A stretch of 64,000 nucleotides of DNA from Vitis vinifera (taxonomy: Eukaryota; Streptophyta; Magnoliopsida; Vitales; Vitaceae), in the NCBI RefSeq assembly GCF_030704535.1, contig NC_081810.1, positions 868,501 through 932,500 on the forward strand, given 5' to 3'. Under the pieces are notes generated by a model. That model ran no database searches and was not told the DNA's origin. It worked only from the letters and a program-made list of their open reading frames with translations. The position numbers and the translations under genes are program-made. Numbering within the stretch: position 1 is the first letter of the stretch; each line of letters starts with the position of its first letter. Shown here piece after piece: positions 41,005 to 54,100 of the stretch.

Positions 41005-44000
41005 ATGGGGATGAGGGTAGCTGAAGTGGGGGTTGGGGAGCTGGTGAAGGCGGGGTTATCCATGGAAGAAGCTCAAGAATTTAAGAGAATTTTGAAGGCA
41101 GCAGTGGGCGGAGCCAGAGGGTCGGACCCAAGTGAGGTGTGGTGCGAGGTGGTGGCTCGGAGGGTGCTGAGCCCTTCGCACCCACATGGGTTGCACCAGC
41201 TGGTATTCCACTCGGTCTATGCTGAATGGGATGAGTCCACCAGAGGCCCTCCTCTCTACTGGTTCCCTTCTCTGTAATAATATTCACCCTCACCCTAACA
41301 CCCTACACTCCCATCACACCTGATCCTACCAGGTCAGCATGTGGTGGGTCATCTGATGACGTGGCAAGATCATGTTGGTTGCCATTTTGTGATGCTTTGC
41401 AGACCCCCTCTGGCTTCTTGCATGTACTTGTACCTGTTTTTGCATTGAAGGTGGCTTGGGCCCATGTGTGTTTTTTTTCTGTGATTTTGCCACATCATCA
41501 TGTGCCCACTTGGGTGGGGTCATGTGATGGCGTGGCAACATCATGTGGGTTGTGGGTTGTGATTTTGTCCATCTGCTTGTGTGCTGTTATTTGTTTGCAG
41601 TGGAGGTGCTTGTGGTTTTGCGTACTAGTGTTTGTGGCTATTGTTTTGTCTTGGGGGTGTGCAGTTACTGTTACTGGTCTAGAATGGTGGCCTTACCAAC
41701 CCACTTTGTGATTAATTTATTTCATAGTTACTAGAGTTTAATTTGAAGCGTTTCAATCATTTTCAGTCCAAATCAGTTACTTTGGGTGGGACGAGAACTT
41801 TCAAGATTTTTGGCTAAGATAGACAACTTGGAACTGTTGTTTTTATCTGTTTTTCTTCAAATGTATACATTTTGGACCTATTAGCATTTCTAAGTTTATT
41901 GGTCAGTGGATCAATATCCTAAATTTGGATTTTGAATTTGTCTTTCTTTCCTGATTTAGTTTCTACATGCATACAAGTGAAATTTGATTTTGAGGAGAGC
42001 TTGAAGAGCTGGCTTGAATGTGTGTTAGATGCAACCTCCACTTGTTTGTGGGGGGTTTTGCTAAGCAACTCAGCATAGTTGGTGTCTAAGATCCTGTTGA
42101 ATCAATGTGCTTTTTTCAATTGCAAATTGAACTTAACCAATCTCATCCAAGAAATGCTTGTACTGTATGTTTTTCCATGAATGTAATCCATTATACAATG
42201 AGGCCACATTATGCTAGTTCTGTGGTTCATGTATGCATGTGAGCTTTAAAGTAGTTGTTCTGCTTGAATTAGTACTAATTGAGTGGTCTTCATTGCTATA
42301 AGTTATTGGTATTTGGTTTCCAACTGATCCCAGGTTTCTTTTTTTGTTAGATATGAGTCTAAGCATACAAACTTGGGTAGATTGATGGAAACCTATGGTC
42401 CACGGCTACTAGGGTTATCATACAAAGATCCTATAACAAGTCACAGTCTCTTTCAGAAGTTCTCTGTTCAAAATCCTGAGGTTTGTCCTGATTTTTTATG
42501 CATACATTTTGCAGAGAATTGTTTTTTTGTTTGAGTTTAATGTTTGTGAATGATTTTCAGGTCTACTGGTCGATGGTTCTAAAAGAGCTTTCAGTTTTGT
42601 TCCATAGAGCCCCAAGGTGCATTCTAGATACAACTGACAAATCAAAGCATGGGGGAACATGGCTTCCTGGTGCGGTTTTGAATATTGCTGAATGCTGTTT
42701 GCTACCTGTAAGTTACCCGAGAAAAAGCATGATAACAGTTTGGCTGTTGTATGGAGAGATAAAGGCAATGATGATTCTCCTGTTAATCAGATGACATTAA
42801 AAGAACTCCGAGAACAAGTAATGTATGATTTTTATGATATACCTCTGTTTCCACCACATTCATTAAGCATGTACTCTGGCATAGTGTCTTTGTTATTTCT
42901 CTTTTGCTTATGTCCTAACAACATGGTTCACAGGTTGGTGGCAAATGCACTAGATGCTACTTTCACAAAGGGTGATGCTATTGCAATTGACATGCCGATG
43001 ACAGTCTATGCAGTTATTATATATTTGGCAATTGTTCTAGCAGGATTTGTTGTTGTATCAATAGCCGACAGCTTTGCAGCCAAGGAAATCACAACTCGTT
43101 TGCGTGTTTCAAAAGCAAAGGGTATCTTCACTCAGGTAAAATTTCTACTTCTAGAGGCACCATCTTATGCATCAAATAGTTGAGAAGGATCACCAGAAAA
43201 GCAACCAACTTGTTCCCACATGTTTATTTTTCCTCTCTCATGATGCATTTTCTTAATGAAGATATGGTTTATATGATATTGTATATTAGTATCTTTGGTA
43301 GAAATTGCCTAAGAATGGAGTATATCTGCTGGTGATTTTTTAATGTATGTTTCAACCCCATAAATGACTTAAAATAATCAAATGTGGGGATATATTATCT
43401 ATCAATTGTGTCTTTCTGCATACTGTCAAATCTTAAATATATTCACTGTCAAATAAGCGATCATTGTGACCATGGAACACTTCTTTTCTTATTTTTGTTT
43501 GCATACATAAGAACCCTAGAGCAGGCTGGTGCCAATGCGCAGGGGCCATTTAGCACTTGAACAGCAGGCTTTCTTAGATGAAACAGAGAGAAATGATCAT
43601 GGAAGTTGCCTAAACTTTTCACACCTGTAAAACCTCTGTTCTTCAAGATTTCTGCTAGAAGGTTTGGTTAATAATAGTAAAGTTAAAAAAAAAAATTTCT
43701 TGCTCCATTATCTATTTTAGTACATGGAGTCTTCAATTTTTGCTCTAGTTTTCTGATGTTTTATTTTGTAAATCTTATTCTGCATTCAGGACTTCATTGT
43801 AAGAAGAGGTCGAAAATTTCCTTTGTACAGGTAAAAGATCACTCTTTTTTCCCTTTTTTTAGTGATCTCTTTACAGATGCTAGCTTTTGGGAACATATTT
43901 GGGGCAATTAAGTGTCAATCTGTAGGTCTTCTGGTCTATATAGGGTTTTATTTTCCTCACACTTGTTTATATGAGTCATATAACTTAGAAGATACTAGAT

Positions 44001-47000
44001 TTTGCTACTAACAAGTATCTATAGTATAGTAATGAAGTCATATATATGTTATATTAATTTTTTTTTCTAGTTGCTCATAAAAGAGTTGAAGATCTTGACA
44101 TGGACATACTGACTTTCTAATGAAACAGAGTGTCCGTTTGAACTTCCTAAACCAGTCAATAGGAAAAATTAGCTCCCAAAACTCTTATGAATCCAAAATG
44201 GATTGGTGGTTAGAACATGTCAACTGGGCTTAGAGAATAAGCTTATTCAACCTAGGTCCCTTTTTCTGGAAGTTCCTTTTCTTTGAAAGCGGGAAGGAGA
44301 GTGGTAGGCAAATCAATTTTGTTGTAAGCACCAAATTTCAGTGTTTTCTTGTACTAAAACTTGATTGAATCTTTAATTATCCCTGAAGTCCCTCAACAAC
44401 TTTGGTTAATCAACCAAACTTTCCTTCAAAATTTTATTTAAGTGGCAAAGTTGCTTTCCCCCCAAAACTTAGTAGATGTGCTAATTACCACTCAAAAGCT
44501 CTTTTGGATCTAGTACTAGATTAGACCTGGACGTAGTTTTGTATTCGTGACTGCTGCTATCATGATGGCTATTTGTGTTTTTCCTCACAGTCGAGTTGTA
44601 GAAGCTGCTCCACATAAAGTGATTCTGCTCCCTGCAATAGGAAAAGATGTAAATGTTCAATTAAGAGAACAAGATTTATCATGGAAAGATTTCCTTTCCC
44701 GTGCTGATCATCTTCCAAGGTAATGTAAACACCTTTGGTGTTAGTTCACTTAGCTGGAATAAGTATTTTTGTGATTGATGGACATGTCTATAAACCACAC
44801 GTCATACTGAAGTTGTGTTTTTGTGCGTGTAGCACTCAATTTGAGTAGTTTCTTGCAGACTTCCTATTATGTATTATATGCTAGGCTGACAAATTTTTTG
44901 ACATTTTTCACAGACCAAATTACTACTCACCGGTCTATCAACCAATAGATGCTGTGACTAATATCCTCTTTTCATCAGGAACCACGGGTAGAGATTACCT
45001 AACCACAAAAATTGTTGTTTGCTCTGCTCTGGTATTTCCTTCTATGAATATAAAATGATTTCCTCTCAACAGGAGATCCTAAAGCTATTCCATGGACTCA
45101 AGTTTCTCCAATTCGATCTGCTGCTGATGCATGGGCACAGTCCAATATTCAAGTTGGAGATGTCCTTTGTTGGCCCACAAATTTAGGATGGATGATGGGA
45201 CCTTTTATAATTTATGCATCCTTTCTAACTGGTGCAGCTCTAGCTCTCTATCATGGATCTCCTCTTGACCGTGGCTTTGGAAAGTTTGTTCAGGTGAATC
45301 CCTCAACACTTATTTAAAAGATGCCCCATTGATCTATTTGACTAGGCCATATCTGGTTGGCAGGAACCACGAATTCCATTCTAATTCAATTCTTGATTCC
45401 AATGTTTGGATACATTATCGAGAAGGGAAATCCTACTTGTTCCTCCTATAATTGCCTCGATCCCCCACCCATTGACTAATATTTGTTTCTGCTAGAGCAG
45501 GAAGAATTCTTGTTTCCATGTCTATGGAAATCATATAAAAAGCAAGAGAAGAGATCCCATGTTCAAGCTTTCCACTCAATAGGTGTGCGACTTGTTGGAG
45601 TGTAGGATATACATCATGGGCTCATGGGCCAAAATCCTATAAACTTGAGCTTTTAGGACAATTGGTTATCTAACATGGTATCAATGTCGTTTGATGGGAG
45701 GTAAGGTGTTTGAATCTCACCGCATGTTTATTTCCCCACTTTATTAAACCCATGTTTAAGCCCAAAACAGAGGCTACTCATGAGGTAAGGTGTTGGAGTA
45801 TATGATATGCATTGTGGGCCCAAATCCTATAAGGCTTCAGCCTTTGGGAAAATTGGTTGTCTAACATAACTGCTTGACATCCACAACTCTAGGAAATGTT
45901 TCAGTGTTAGTCCATAACTCCAGAGTTTTTTTTTTTTCTCCTTTTTTCCTGGAAATTTCTCCAATTCCAATTTTCACTTAATTTTGTATCCATACATTGG
46001 AAATTTTTAATGGGAACCATATTATCTGATCCCTTGATTCCTATTATGATTCCTGGTCCTCCATTCTGCTTCCAAACATCGACATGGCCTTATGAGGGGT
46101 ACAATTTTTTGACTATGTTATTTTAAGACAAATGTTCTCATTAAGTATGTTGGTTTTAGGTGTGCTTTCTTTCGAAGTGCCACTTGAATCTGGTTCTTAC
46201 TTATCTCTGGGCTTTGATGAGAAAGGAAAAACTTTCTTATATAATCATTGGCTGGCATTGGTGTGCTTGTGTGTATGTGTGGGTGTCTCTCTCTCCCTTT
46301 TAAAACTCTGAAATATGTATTTGTCATAATATATTCAAATAATGTTGGTATCAATTCTATGTTGCTTTTGGATTGAAGGATAGCTCATCCTTATATCTTT
46401 TGGCTTGAAGGATAGCTCAGCCAGAACCATTAGTACTAGTTCATTTCAAACATGATGAAACTTCCTGTTTGCAGGCCTACCTTCTCCATCACCAATAAAA
46501 GTAACCAACCTTAATTTGCTTTATCTGTTATGCATGTTCAGGATGCGGGAGTAACTATCTTGGGTACAGTTCCAAGCCTAGTGAAGACTTGGAAGAATAC
46601 GGGATGTATGGAAGGCTTAGATTGGACAAAGATAAAGTAATCATCTTATTGAACTTCAATAATTCTGTCAATTTTTATATTATGTCCAAGAAATGAAGTT
46701 AAAAGAATATCAATCTATGCAGGTCATTTGCTTCCACCGGAGAAACATCCAACGTTGATGATGACCTTTGGCTTTCTTCAAGGGCTCATTACAAACCCAT
46801 TATTGAATGTTGTGGAGGCACAGAGCTTGCTTCAAGCTACATCCAAGGAAGCATGTTTCAACCGCAAGCTTTTGGAGCATTTAGCAGCACTGCGATGACA
46901 ACAGGCTTTGTCATTCTAGATGAAAATGGTGTTCCCTATGTAAGACCATGTACTAGCAGTTGTTTACTTGGTTCTACTCCTCCAAAATTGTTCCACTTTC

Positions 47001-48638
47001 TATGCTGGTTTGATAACTATATGGAAGGGTGCTGCACTTTTTCAACTTTTTGGACAAAATGGCTGCATCACCACTGTACTGTAATTGGCTATAGATCAGC
47101 ACTTGCTTTAGTTTTTTTGCAGAAGTGAAAACCATTTTGGAGGAAACAAACATACCATCCTAGGGTGTTTATATTTAAACATATGTGATCAACTATGTGA
47201 CAGCCAGACGATCAACCTTGTGTTGGTGAAGTGGGTTTGTTCCCTCTAATCATGGGAGCAACTGATCGGTTACTAAATGCTGACCATGAGGAGGTCTACT
47301 TCAAGGGAATGCCAATTTACAAAGGAATGGTACGCTGATTGGAATAGTGCTTATTTGTGATATTTCTGGAAAAATACAATTCACATTTAGATATGATCAT
47401 GAATGTACACATTGCTACAACTTGCCAACTCCATAAACACGGTTCTTCCAAATGTTGTGTTAGTCGCCTTGTGTTTTGTTGCTGGCTGACCACCCATGTT
47501 ATACAATAAACAAATTCACAAGGAACAACTCTGTGTATGATATTTTGTTTGTTCTGAATTGTTCATCAAACTTGAGTGATTATATTATCATCAAGCAAAC
47601 CCTTATACACAAATAATGGATTAGTAATTTAGAGTGATATTGCAAGTGTTCTTACTTAACTTCATATACATATATGTATATATATTGGCAGCACCTCAGG
47701 AAACATGGGGACATCATTAAGAGAACCGTAGGAGGTTATTTTGTTGTACAAGGCAGAGCTGATGACACCATGAATCTTGGAGGCATCAAGGTACCACATT
47801 CTTCTTAGTCCTTTCTCTGTTTTAGAAGTGTTCATGATGCAAGTTACAAGCTCACTCAATAGACAATAAGCCTCTGGTAGACAGGAAAAGTATGAACTAA
47901 GAAAACATTTAATGATATGGTTCAGTCAATCTGATAAAAAAAGAATACTTGCTTGGATTTTGTGTGTTCACACATTGAATTTTAAGCTCACCTGATTCTC
48001 AATTCTTTTAAATGTTGGCCTATGATTAAAATACTTCAACTCTACCTAAAACTGTGTCCTTTTGTGATATGCAGACAAGTTCAGTTGAAATTGAACGTGT
48101 GTGTGACAAGGCTGATGAAAGTATTTTGGAGAGTGCTGCAATTAGCACTGCACCACTAAATGGCGGTCCAGAAATGTTAGTTGTATTTGTGGTTCTGAAG
48201 AAAGGATACAATTGTGAACCCGATGAACTGAAGATGAAATTCTCAAAAGCCATACAGAGGAACCTTAACCCTCTGTTTAAGGTAATGCCCTCTCTTTGAA
48301 TTCCTTTGGTGAATCATATTCCCTTATAGTTGAACTTGAGGGATTATTGGACATCATGCTGCTATCAAACTGATTGGATCCCTGAATTGATGATTAAAAT
48401 GGATTGGAATCACTATAAAAGATTGTGATAAGTGATTAAAACCATCCAGTTCTAGGAAATGTTTGAGTACATGTTCATTTTGAGTTGATGAGTGTATGAT
48501 GCAAACTGTTTGACTGATTGACAGGTGAGCTTTGTTAAGATTGTGCCCGAGTTTCCTCGAACTGCTTCTAACAAGATACTGAGGCGAGTTTTGAGGGACC
48601 AAATTAAGCACGAGCTTTCAGTTTGGAGTCGAATTTAA
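41005..48638 (+). pseudogene. AAE18: Acyl-activating enzyme (AAE17/18 type), left copy, frameshifted
   Basis: Fourteen exons: 41005-41273, 42351-42480, 42561-42822, 42934-43135, 43790-43830, 44591-44719, 44914-44987, 45073-45293, 46542-46636, 46723-46939, 47204-47329, 47692-47790, 48075-48281, 48525-48638. All junctions match the right copy, and the AMP-binding motif SSGTTGDPKA and the PTS1-like C-terminus SRI are conserved. Exon 3, however, has five A's (within GAGAAAAAGCATG, 42722-42726) where the right copy has three. The 2-nt insertion shifts the frame near residue 187 and stops it at 42792-42794, removing the whole adenylation domain. Every later exon still reads open in the original frame, so the lesion is recent or a homopolymer sequence error. 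The start used is the family-like [10 protein letters not shown]. Confidence 0.85.
45593..45866 (+). mobile_element. TRIM retroelement in AAE intron 8, left unit
   Basis: Two direct terminal repeats, 45593-45675 and 45791-45866, both start TGTTGGAGT and end TAACA, with the shared inner block AAATCCTATAA. Immediately after the first repeat is TGGTATCAATG (45676), a good primer-binding site for initiator tRNA-Met. A purine run GAGGTAAGG precedes the second repeat. The total of about 274 bp and lack of coding sequence define a terminal-repeat retrotransposon in miniature. The right unit carries the same insertion. Confidence 0.8.
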
Positions 48639-49691
48639 AGCGACATCATCAATTGTTGTGGGTGTGATAACTTTTGAGAGATGTGTGATTGGATTATCCC
48701 AAAGGTCATTGTGTCAATGTTACTAATAAGACATGTATTTCTTACAATCATAATAATGACCTATCATCATAATATTATTATCAATGAGGTGAAGGCAGGA
48801 TGTAGCTTGCCTTTTCTGTTTGGTTCATAAGAAAGTTTCATCACTAAGATTAGTCCTTCCAACTATAAGAACTTGGATTTGATAATAAACCGTACTAATT
48901 TTCACCATTCAATTTTCTTTTGCCTCATGTTTAGGGTTTTGTACTATGGTTCATCAACATTTGCTTCGGATTTAAACTTATTTTGGTATTCTACAATAAT
49001 TTACCAACCTTGTTTATGGTTTTGTGATATCCCACATTGATTAGGGGATGAAATTTTTACTACTATATATTTAATTGACATTTTTTTTAGTAGACATTTT
49101 TTTAAAGTTGTGAGGATTTATTAGACCAACAACAAACAATATTTATGCTAGAGGGAGCAAATCATGATAAATTATATATTAGAGTCAATCTTTGATCTGA
49201 GCGTGTTCACATTGATTAGAAGGTGAATGTCTTGATGCTATATATGTAACGAGTTTCTCTTAACTGGTAATGTGTGTTTTAAAGCTATGAGGGCCCATGA
49301 GACTCATAGCGATTAGACGAGAGTGAATTCTCTCTGTGATTTATGATTTTTCTTCACTATTCAATATTCCTCTGCACGCCCTCCCCACACAGCACCTGAA
49401 TGACTGTCTGGTTTGTCTTCACAGCCTTGTTGGATGGTTTGATGGTTGTAGCTTTCTCCTTCTCAAGCAGCACTCATTCATCTGCTTCTGGGAATATTGT
49501 CTAGTTTTTGAGTTGTAAGAGAAGCTGGAAAGAGATACCCTACCTTGTATGAGGCCTTCAGCCTTTAAGCTTCACTCTTAATTCATCACTAAGCAAACTC
49601 TACTTACCATACACCATGCTTTCCTTTCTAAACAATCTCATTTGTATCAGTACAAGCTCCATTCTTCTGTGAACTAGCCCAGTGGAAGACA

Positions 49692-50037
49692 ATGGGTAGC
49701 AGGGTTGATCTCAGCCTCTCAAAGAGAACCAGAAAGCCAATGCAGCCCCAACCCAGAAGATACAATCTGAATCTGAGCTCGGAGACTGGCCGCCCCGAGC
49801 TTGATGCAACTGATGGATGGTGAAGCAGAAGCAGCAAAGATGATGGTTCAGAGCAATGGAAGAATGAAGAAGAAATGCAGCAACTCACCGGGCAGCCACT
49901 TTGCAGAGGAAGAAGAGAAGCAGCAGCCGAGTTCGGTGGTGAAACAAGGAAAACACGGTGTGAAGGGGCTGAGATTGAGGGGAATGGTGAGTAGGCGTGT
50001 CAAAATCTTGAGCCATTTGATCAAAAGGATCATATAA
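49692..50037 (+). pseudogene. Small basic protein, right copy, frameshifted
   Basis: It is homologous to 39516-39854. The start MGSRVDLSLSKRTRKPM is intact, but four C's at 49793-49796 replace three in the left copy. The 1-nt insertion shifts the frame and ends it at TGA 49821-49823 after 43 codons. Beyond the lesion the original frame stays open to 50037 and still reads QLMDGEAEAAKMMVQSNG and GVKGLRLRGMVSRRVKIL. Either the gene was lost recently or a short 5' peptide and an internal start are used. Confidence 0.75.
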
Positions 50038-50039
50038 CT

Positions 50040-51090
50040 CTTGAGAGGAGACGAGCTTTCTTTTCTAATCAATTTGTAGGAAGTTAAAAGCTCTTTTCCA
50101 AGTCCGAACGAATTATTTTGGGAGAACCGTCATGATTTTATTTAAAGAAAATTTCAAAATATTAAAATTATTCCGTTTAAATCATAATTTTTTATTCAAC
50201 ACGACTAAACAAAGACCTAGTTAAGATAAGATTGATGGGTCATGACTTAAATTTGGTACGTCCATTAGCATGATTTTGTATCCGAATTTATTTTTTCATT
50301 GGTATATTTGTTTTCTATTTTTCATATTTTTAACCTTAAATATCAACCATATTGTAAAATGAGAAAATAAATTAAAGTTATATTTTTATCAATACCATTT
50401 TATTTCCCTAAATAATAAAATTTAGAAGGTAAATTTAAAATTGTCCCATAGTATCAAATTATCTAATACAAAATATTAAAATTAAAGAAGATAATACAAT
50501 AATAATAGTATGTTTTAATAGTCTTGGACGGTATTTTTTGTTGAATTAAAAAATTAAAAAATTAAATATTTTTTATTAAATTAAAAATAACTTATTAATA
50601 TTAATTAATACAACTAAAATGAACCTTTTATCAACTAATAAATAAATACCATTATCGTATGACAAAATGCAATTGTTAATAAGCAAGAAAGAAATAAGAG
50701 ATTTCTAACCAACATATATTTTATTTATTATATTAACATTTTTAATTTTATAAATAAAATATTTTTAAATATATAAAAAATTGAGATTAGGCATAATTAT
50801 ATTAATGATAATTTTTGGGTTTATGAATGGAAAAGTTTAGGTCAGTGGCCTGGATCCGTTCCCTGATTTTGATGCTTAATTGTTTGTACCTTTTTTAAAC
50901 CTTAAAAAGTCAGTGGCACCTACTTTTCCGCAAATTCTAGCTCAACAGTTGTACCAAAATGACCAGATAAATGACCCCAAGGTGCTTCTGTGGGCATTTT
51001 AGTCATTTCGTATCCCTTTGATTCACAATGCGCACGTGATGATCAGGCGCCCACCTTCCCCGCTCTCACCTGCTCCTCTAAATATCAAAC
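50040..51090. other. AT-rich spacer between the small-gene copy and the AAE gene, right unit
   Basis: No coding sequence. The distal part is AT-rich. The last 150 nt are GC-richer with CGCACGTGATGATCAGG near 51031, matching the equivalent site in the left unit and therefore probably promoter sequence. Confidence 0.45.
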
Positions 51091-51184
51091 TCTCACCATG
51101 GCAAGCAAAGGGAAGAGGGAGATCCTAGAGAGAGAAAGTCTGCCACTTTCATCGATCTTAGAAAGAGAAGGGGGTGGTCTGGAG

Positions 51185-54100
51185 ATGGGGATGAGGGTAG
51201 CTGAAGTGGGAGTGGGGGAGCTGGTGAAGGCGGGATTATCCATGGAAGAAGCTCAAGAATTTGAGAGAATTTTGAAGGCAGCAGTGGGCGGAGCCAGAGG
51301 GTCGGACCCAAGTGAGGTGTGGCGCGAGGTGGTGGCTCGGAGGGTGCTGAGCCCATCGCACCCACATGGGTTGCACCGGCTGGTCTTCCACTCGGTCTAT
51401 GCTGAATGGGATGAGTCCATCAGAGGCCCTCCTCTCTACTGGTTCCCTTCTCTGTAATAATCTTCCCCCGCACCCTAACACCCTACACCCTCATCACACC
51501 TTATCCTTCTATGTCAGCATGTGGTGGGTCATCTGCTGACGTGGAAAGATCATGTTGGTTGCCATTTTGTGATGCTTTACAAACCCCCTCTCTGCCTCCT
51601 TGGATGTGTTAGTATCTGTTTTTGCATTGAAGGTAGTTTGTGCCCATATGTGTTTCATGATTTTGCCTCGTCATCATGGGCCCACTTGGGTGGGTCATGT
51701 GATGACATGGAAAAATCATGTGGGGTGTGGGTTATTGATGGTGGGTTGTAATGTTTTGCTGCTCCCTCCCTATCTGCTTGTCTTCCAGTATTTGTTTGCA
51801 GTGGAGGTGCTTGTGGTTTTGTGTATTTGTGTATTTGTGTCGGTGGCTATTGTTTTCTCTGGGGGGTGTGCAGGTACTGTTACTGGGCTAGAAATGTGGC
51901 CTCACCAATCCACTTTGTGGTTAATTTCAATCATTTTCAGTCCATATCAATTATTCTGTGTGGGAAGAGAACTTTCAAGATTTTTGGCTAAGATAGACAA
52001 CTTGGAACTGTTGTTTTCGTCTCTTTCTCTTCACATGGATGCATTCTGGACCTATTAGCATATCTATGTTTATTGGTCAGTGGATGAACGCCCTAAATTT
52101 GGATTGTGAATGTGTCTTTCTTTCATGATTTAGTTTCTGCATGCATTCAAGTGAAGTAAGATTTTGAGGAGAGCTTTAGAAATGCAACTTCTACTTGTTT
52201 GTGAGGTTTTGTTAATCAACTCAACAGAGTTGGTGTCTAAGATCCCCGTTAAATTGATGTGCATTTTTCAATTACAAATTGAACTTAACCAATCTCATCC
52301 CGGAAATGCTTCTACTATATGTTTTTCCATGAATATAATTCATTGTACAATGAAGCCACATTATGTTAATTATGTGATTAATGTATGCATGTAAGCTTTA
52401 AAGTAGTTTTTTCTGCTTGAATCAGTACTAATCTAATGGTCTGCATTGCTATTAGTTATTGGTCTTTGGTTTCCAACTGGTCCCAGGTTTCTTTTTTTGT
52501 CAGATATGAGTCTATGCATACGAACTTGGGTAGATTGATGGAAACCTATGGTCCACGGCTACTAGGGTTATCATACAAGGATCCTATAACAAGTTACAGC
52601 CTCTTTCAGAAGTTCTCTGTTCAAAATCTTGAGGTTTGTCCTGATATTTATGCATACATTTTGCAGAGAATTGTTTTTTCATTCGAGTTTAATGTTTGTA
52701 AATGATTTTCAGGTCTACTGGTCGATGGTTCTAAAAGAGCTTTCAGTTTTGTTCCATAGAGCCCCAAGGTGCATCCTAGATACAACTGACAAATCAAAGC
52801 ATGGGGGAACATGGCTTCCTGGTGCGGTTTTGAATATTGCTGAATGTTGTTTGCTACCTGTAAGTTACCCGAGAAAGCATGATAACAGTTTGGCTGTTGT
52901 ATGGAGAGATGAAGGCAATGATGATTCTCCTGTTAATCGGTTGACATTAAAAGAACTCCGAGAACAAGTAATGTATGGTTTTTAGGATCTCCCTCTGTTT
53001 CCATTTACATTATTTGAACCCTGTCAGGATGAATACACCATATTTAAGTGCCACATTCACTAAGCATGTACTCTGGCATATTGTTGTTTGTCTTTCTTTT
53101 TTACTTATGTGCTAACAAGATGGTTCACAGGATGGTGGCAAATGTGTTGGATGCTACTTTCTCAAAGGGCGATGCAATTGCGATTGACATGCCGATGACA
53201 GTCCATGCAGTTATCATATACTTGGCAATTGTTCTAGCAGGATTTGTTGTTGTATCAATAGCCGACAGCTTTGCAGCCAAGGAAATTGCAACTCGTTTGC
53301 ACGTTTCAAAAGCAAAGGGTATCTTCACTCAGGTAAACTTTTACTTCTATAGGCACCATCATATGCATCAATTAGTAATGAAAGATCACCAGAAACGCAA
53401 CCAACTTGTTCACAAATGTTTATTTTTCCTCCCTCATCATGCGTTTTCTTAATGAAGACATGATTTCTTTAATATTGTATATTAGTATCTTTTGTGGAAA
53501 TTGCCTGAGAATTGAGTATATCTGCTAGTAATTTTGTAATTTATGTTTCAACCCCATAAATGACTTAAAATGATCAAATGTGAGGACATATTACCTATCA
53601 ATTGTGTCTTTCTGTGTACCGTCAAATCTTAAATATATTCATTGTCAATAAGCTGTCATCATGACCATTGTACACTTTCTTTCTTATTTTTATTTACATA
53701 CATAAAAGCCCTTGAGCAGGCTGGTTCCAATGCCCAGGTGCCATTTCTCACTTGAACAGCAGGTTTCTTAGTTGAAACAGAGAGAAATAAGTCATGGAAG
53801 TTGCCTAAACTTTTCACACCTGTAAAAGTTCTGTTCTTCAAGATTTTTGCTAGCGGATTTGGTTAATAGTAGTAAAGTTACAAATTTTGTTGCTCAATAT
53901 TGTTTTCATGCTCCATTTTCTACTTTAGTGGATGGAGTCTTCAATTTTTGCTCTAGTTTTCTGATGTTTTACTTGCATATATCTACTTTTATTTTGTAAA
54001 TGATTCCAATCTTTTTCTGCACTCAGGACTTCATTGTAAGAGGGGGTCGAAAATTTCCTTTGTACAGGTAAAAGATCTCTCTCTCTCTCTCTCTTTCAGC

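Larger units (their letters stand above)
38575..48825 (+). repeat. Tandem segmental duplication, left unit (about 10.2 kb)
   Basis: It is collinear with 48826-59029. Similarity begins near CATTCCAACTACAAG (38586; matching CTTCCAACTATAAG near 48856) and ends at TTCTGTTTGGTT (48825; same motif ending 59029), after which the two sequences diverge. The unit includes the small gene, the whole AAE gene, all its introns and a TRIM insertion. The start of the right unit directly abuts the end of the left unit, as expected from unequal crossing-over. Confidence 0.9.

Noticed and set aside
42708-42720. GTAAGT at the end of CTACCT in AAE exon 3 as a true donor that would bypass the frameshift
   Set aside because: The identical motif is read through as coding in the right copy and the family protein is continuous there. 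Use of it would delete conserved sequence, though it could act as an alternative donor.
49801-50037. Separate intact gene starting near 49801
   Set aside because: It is the downstream part of the frameshifted small-gene copy and aligns with the interior of 39516-39854.
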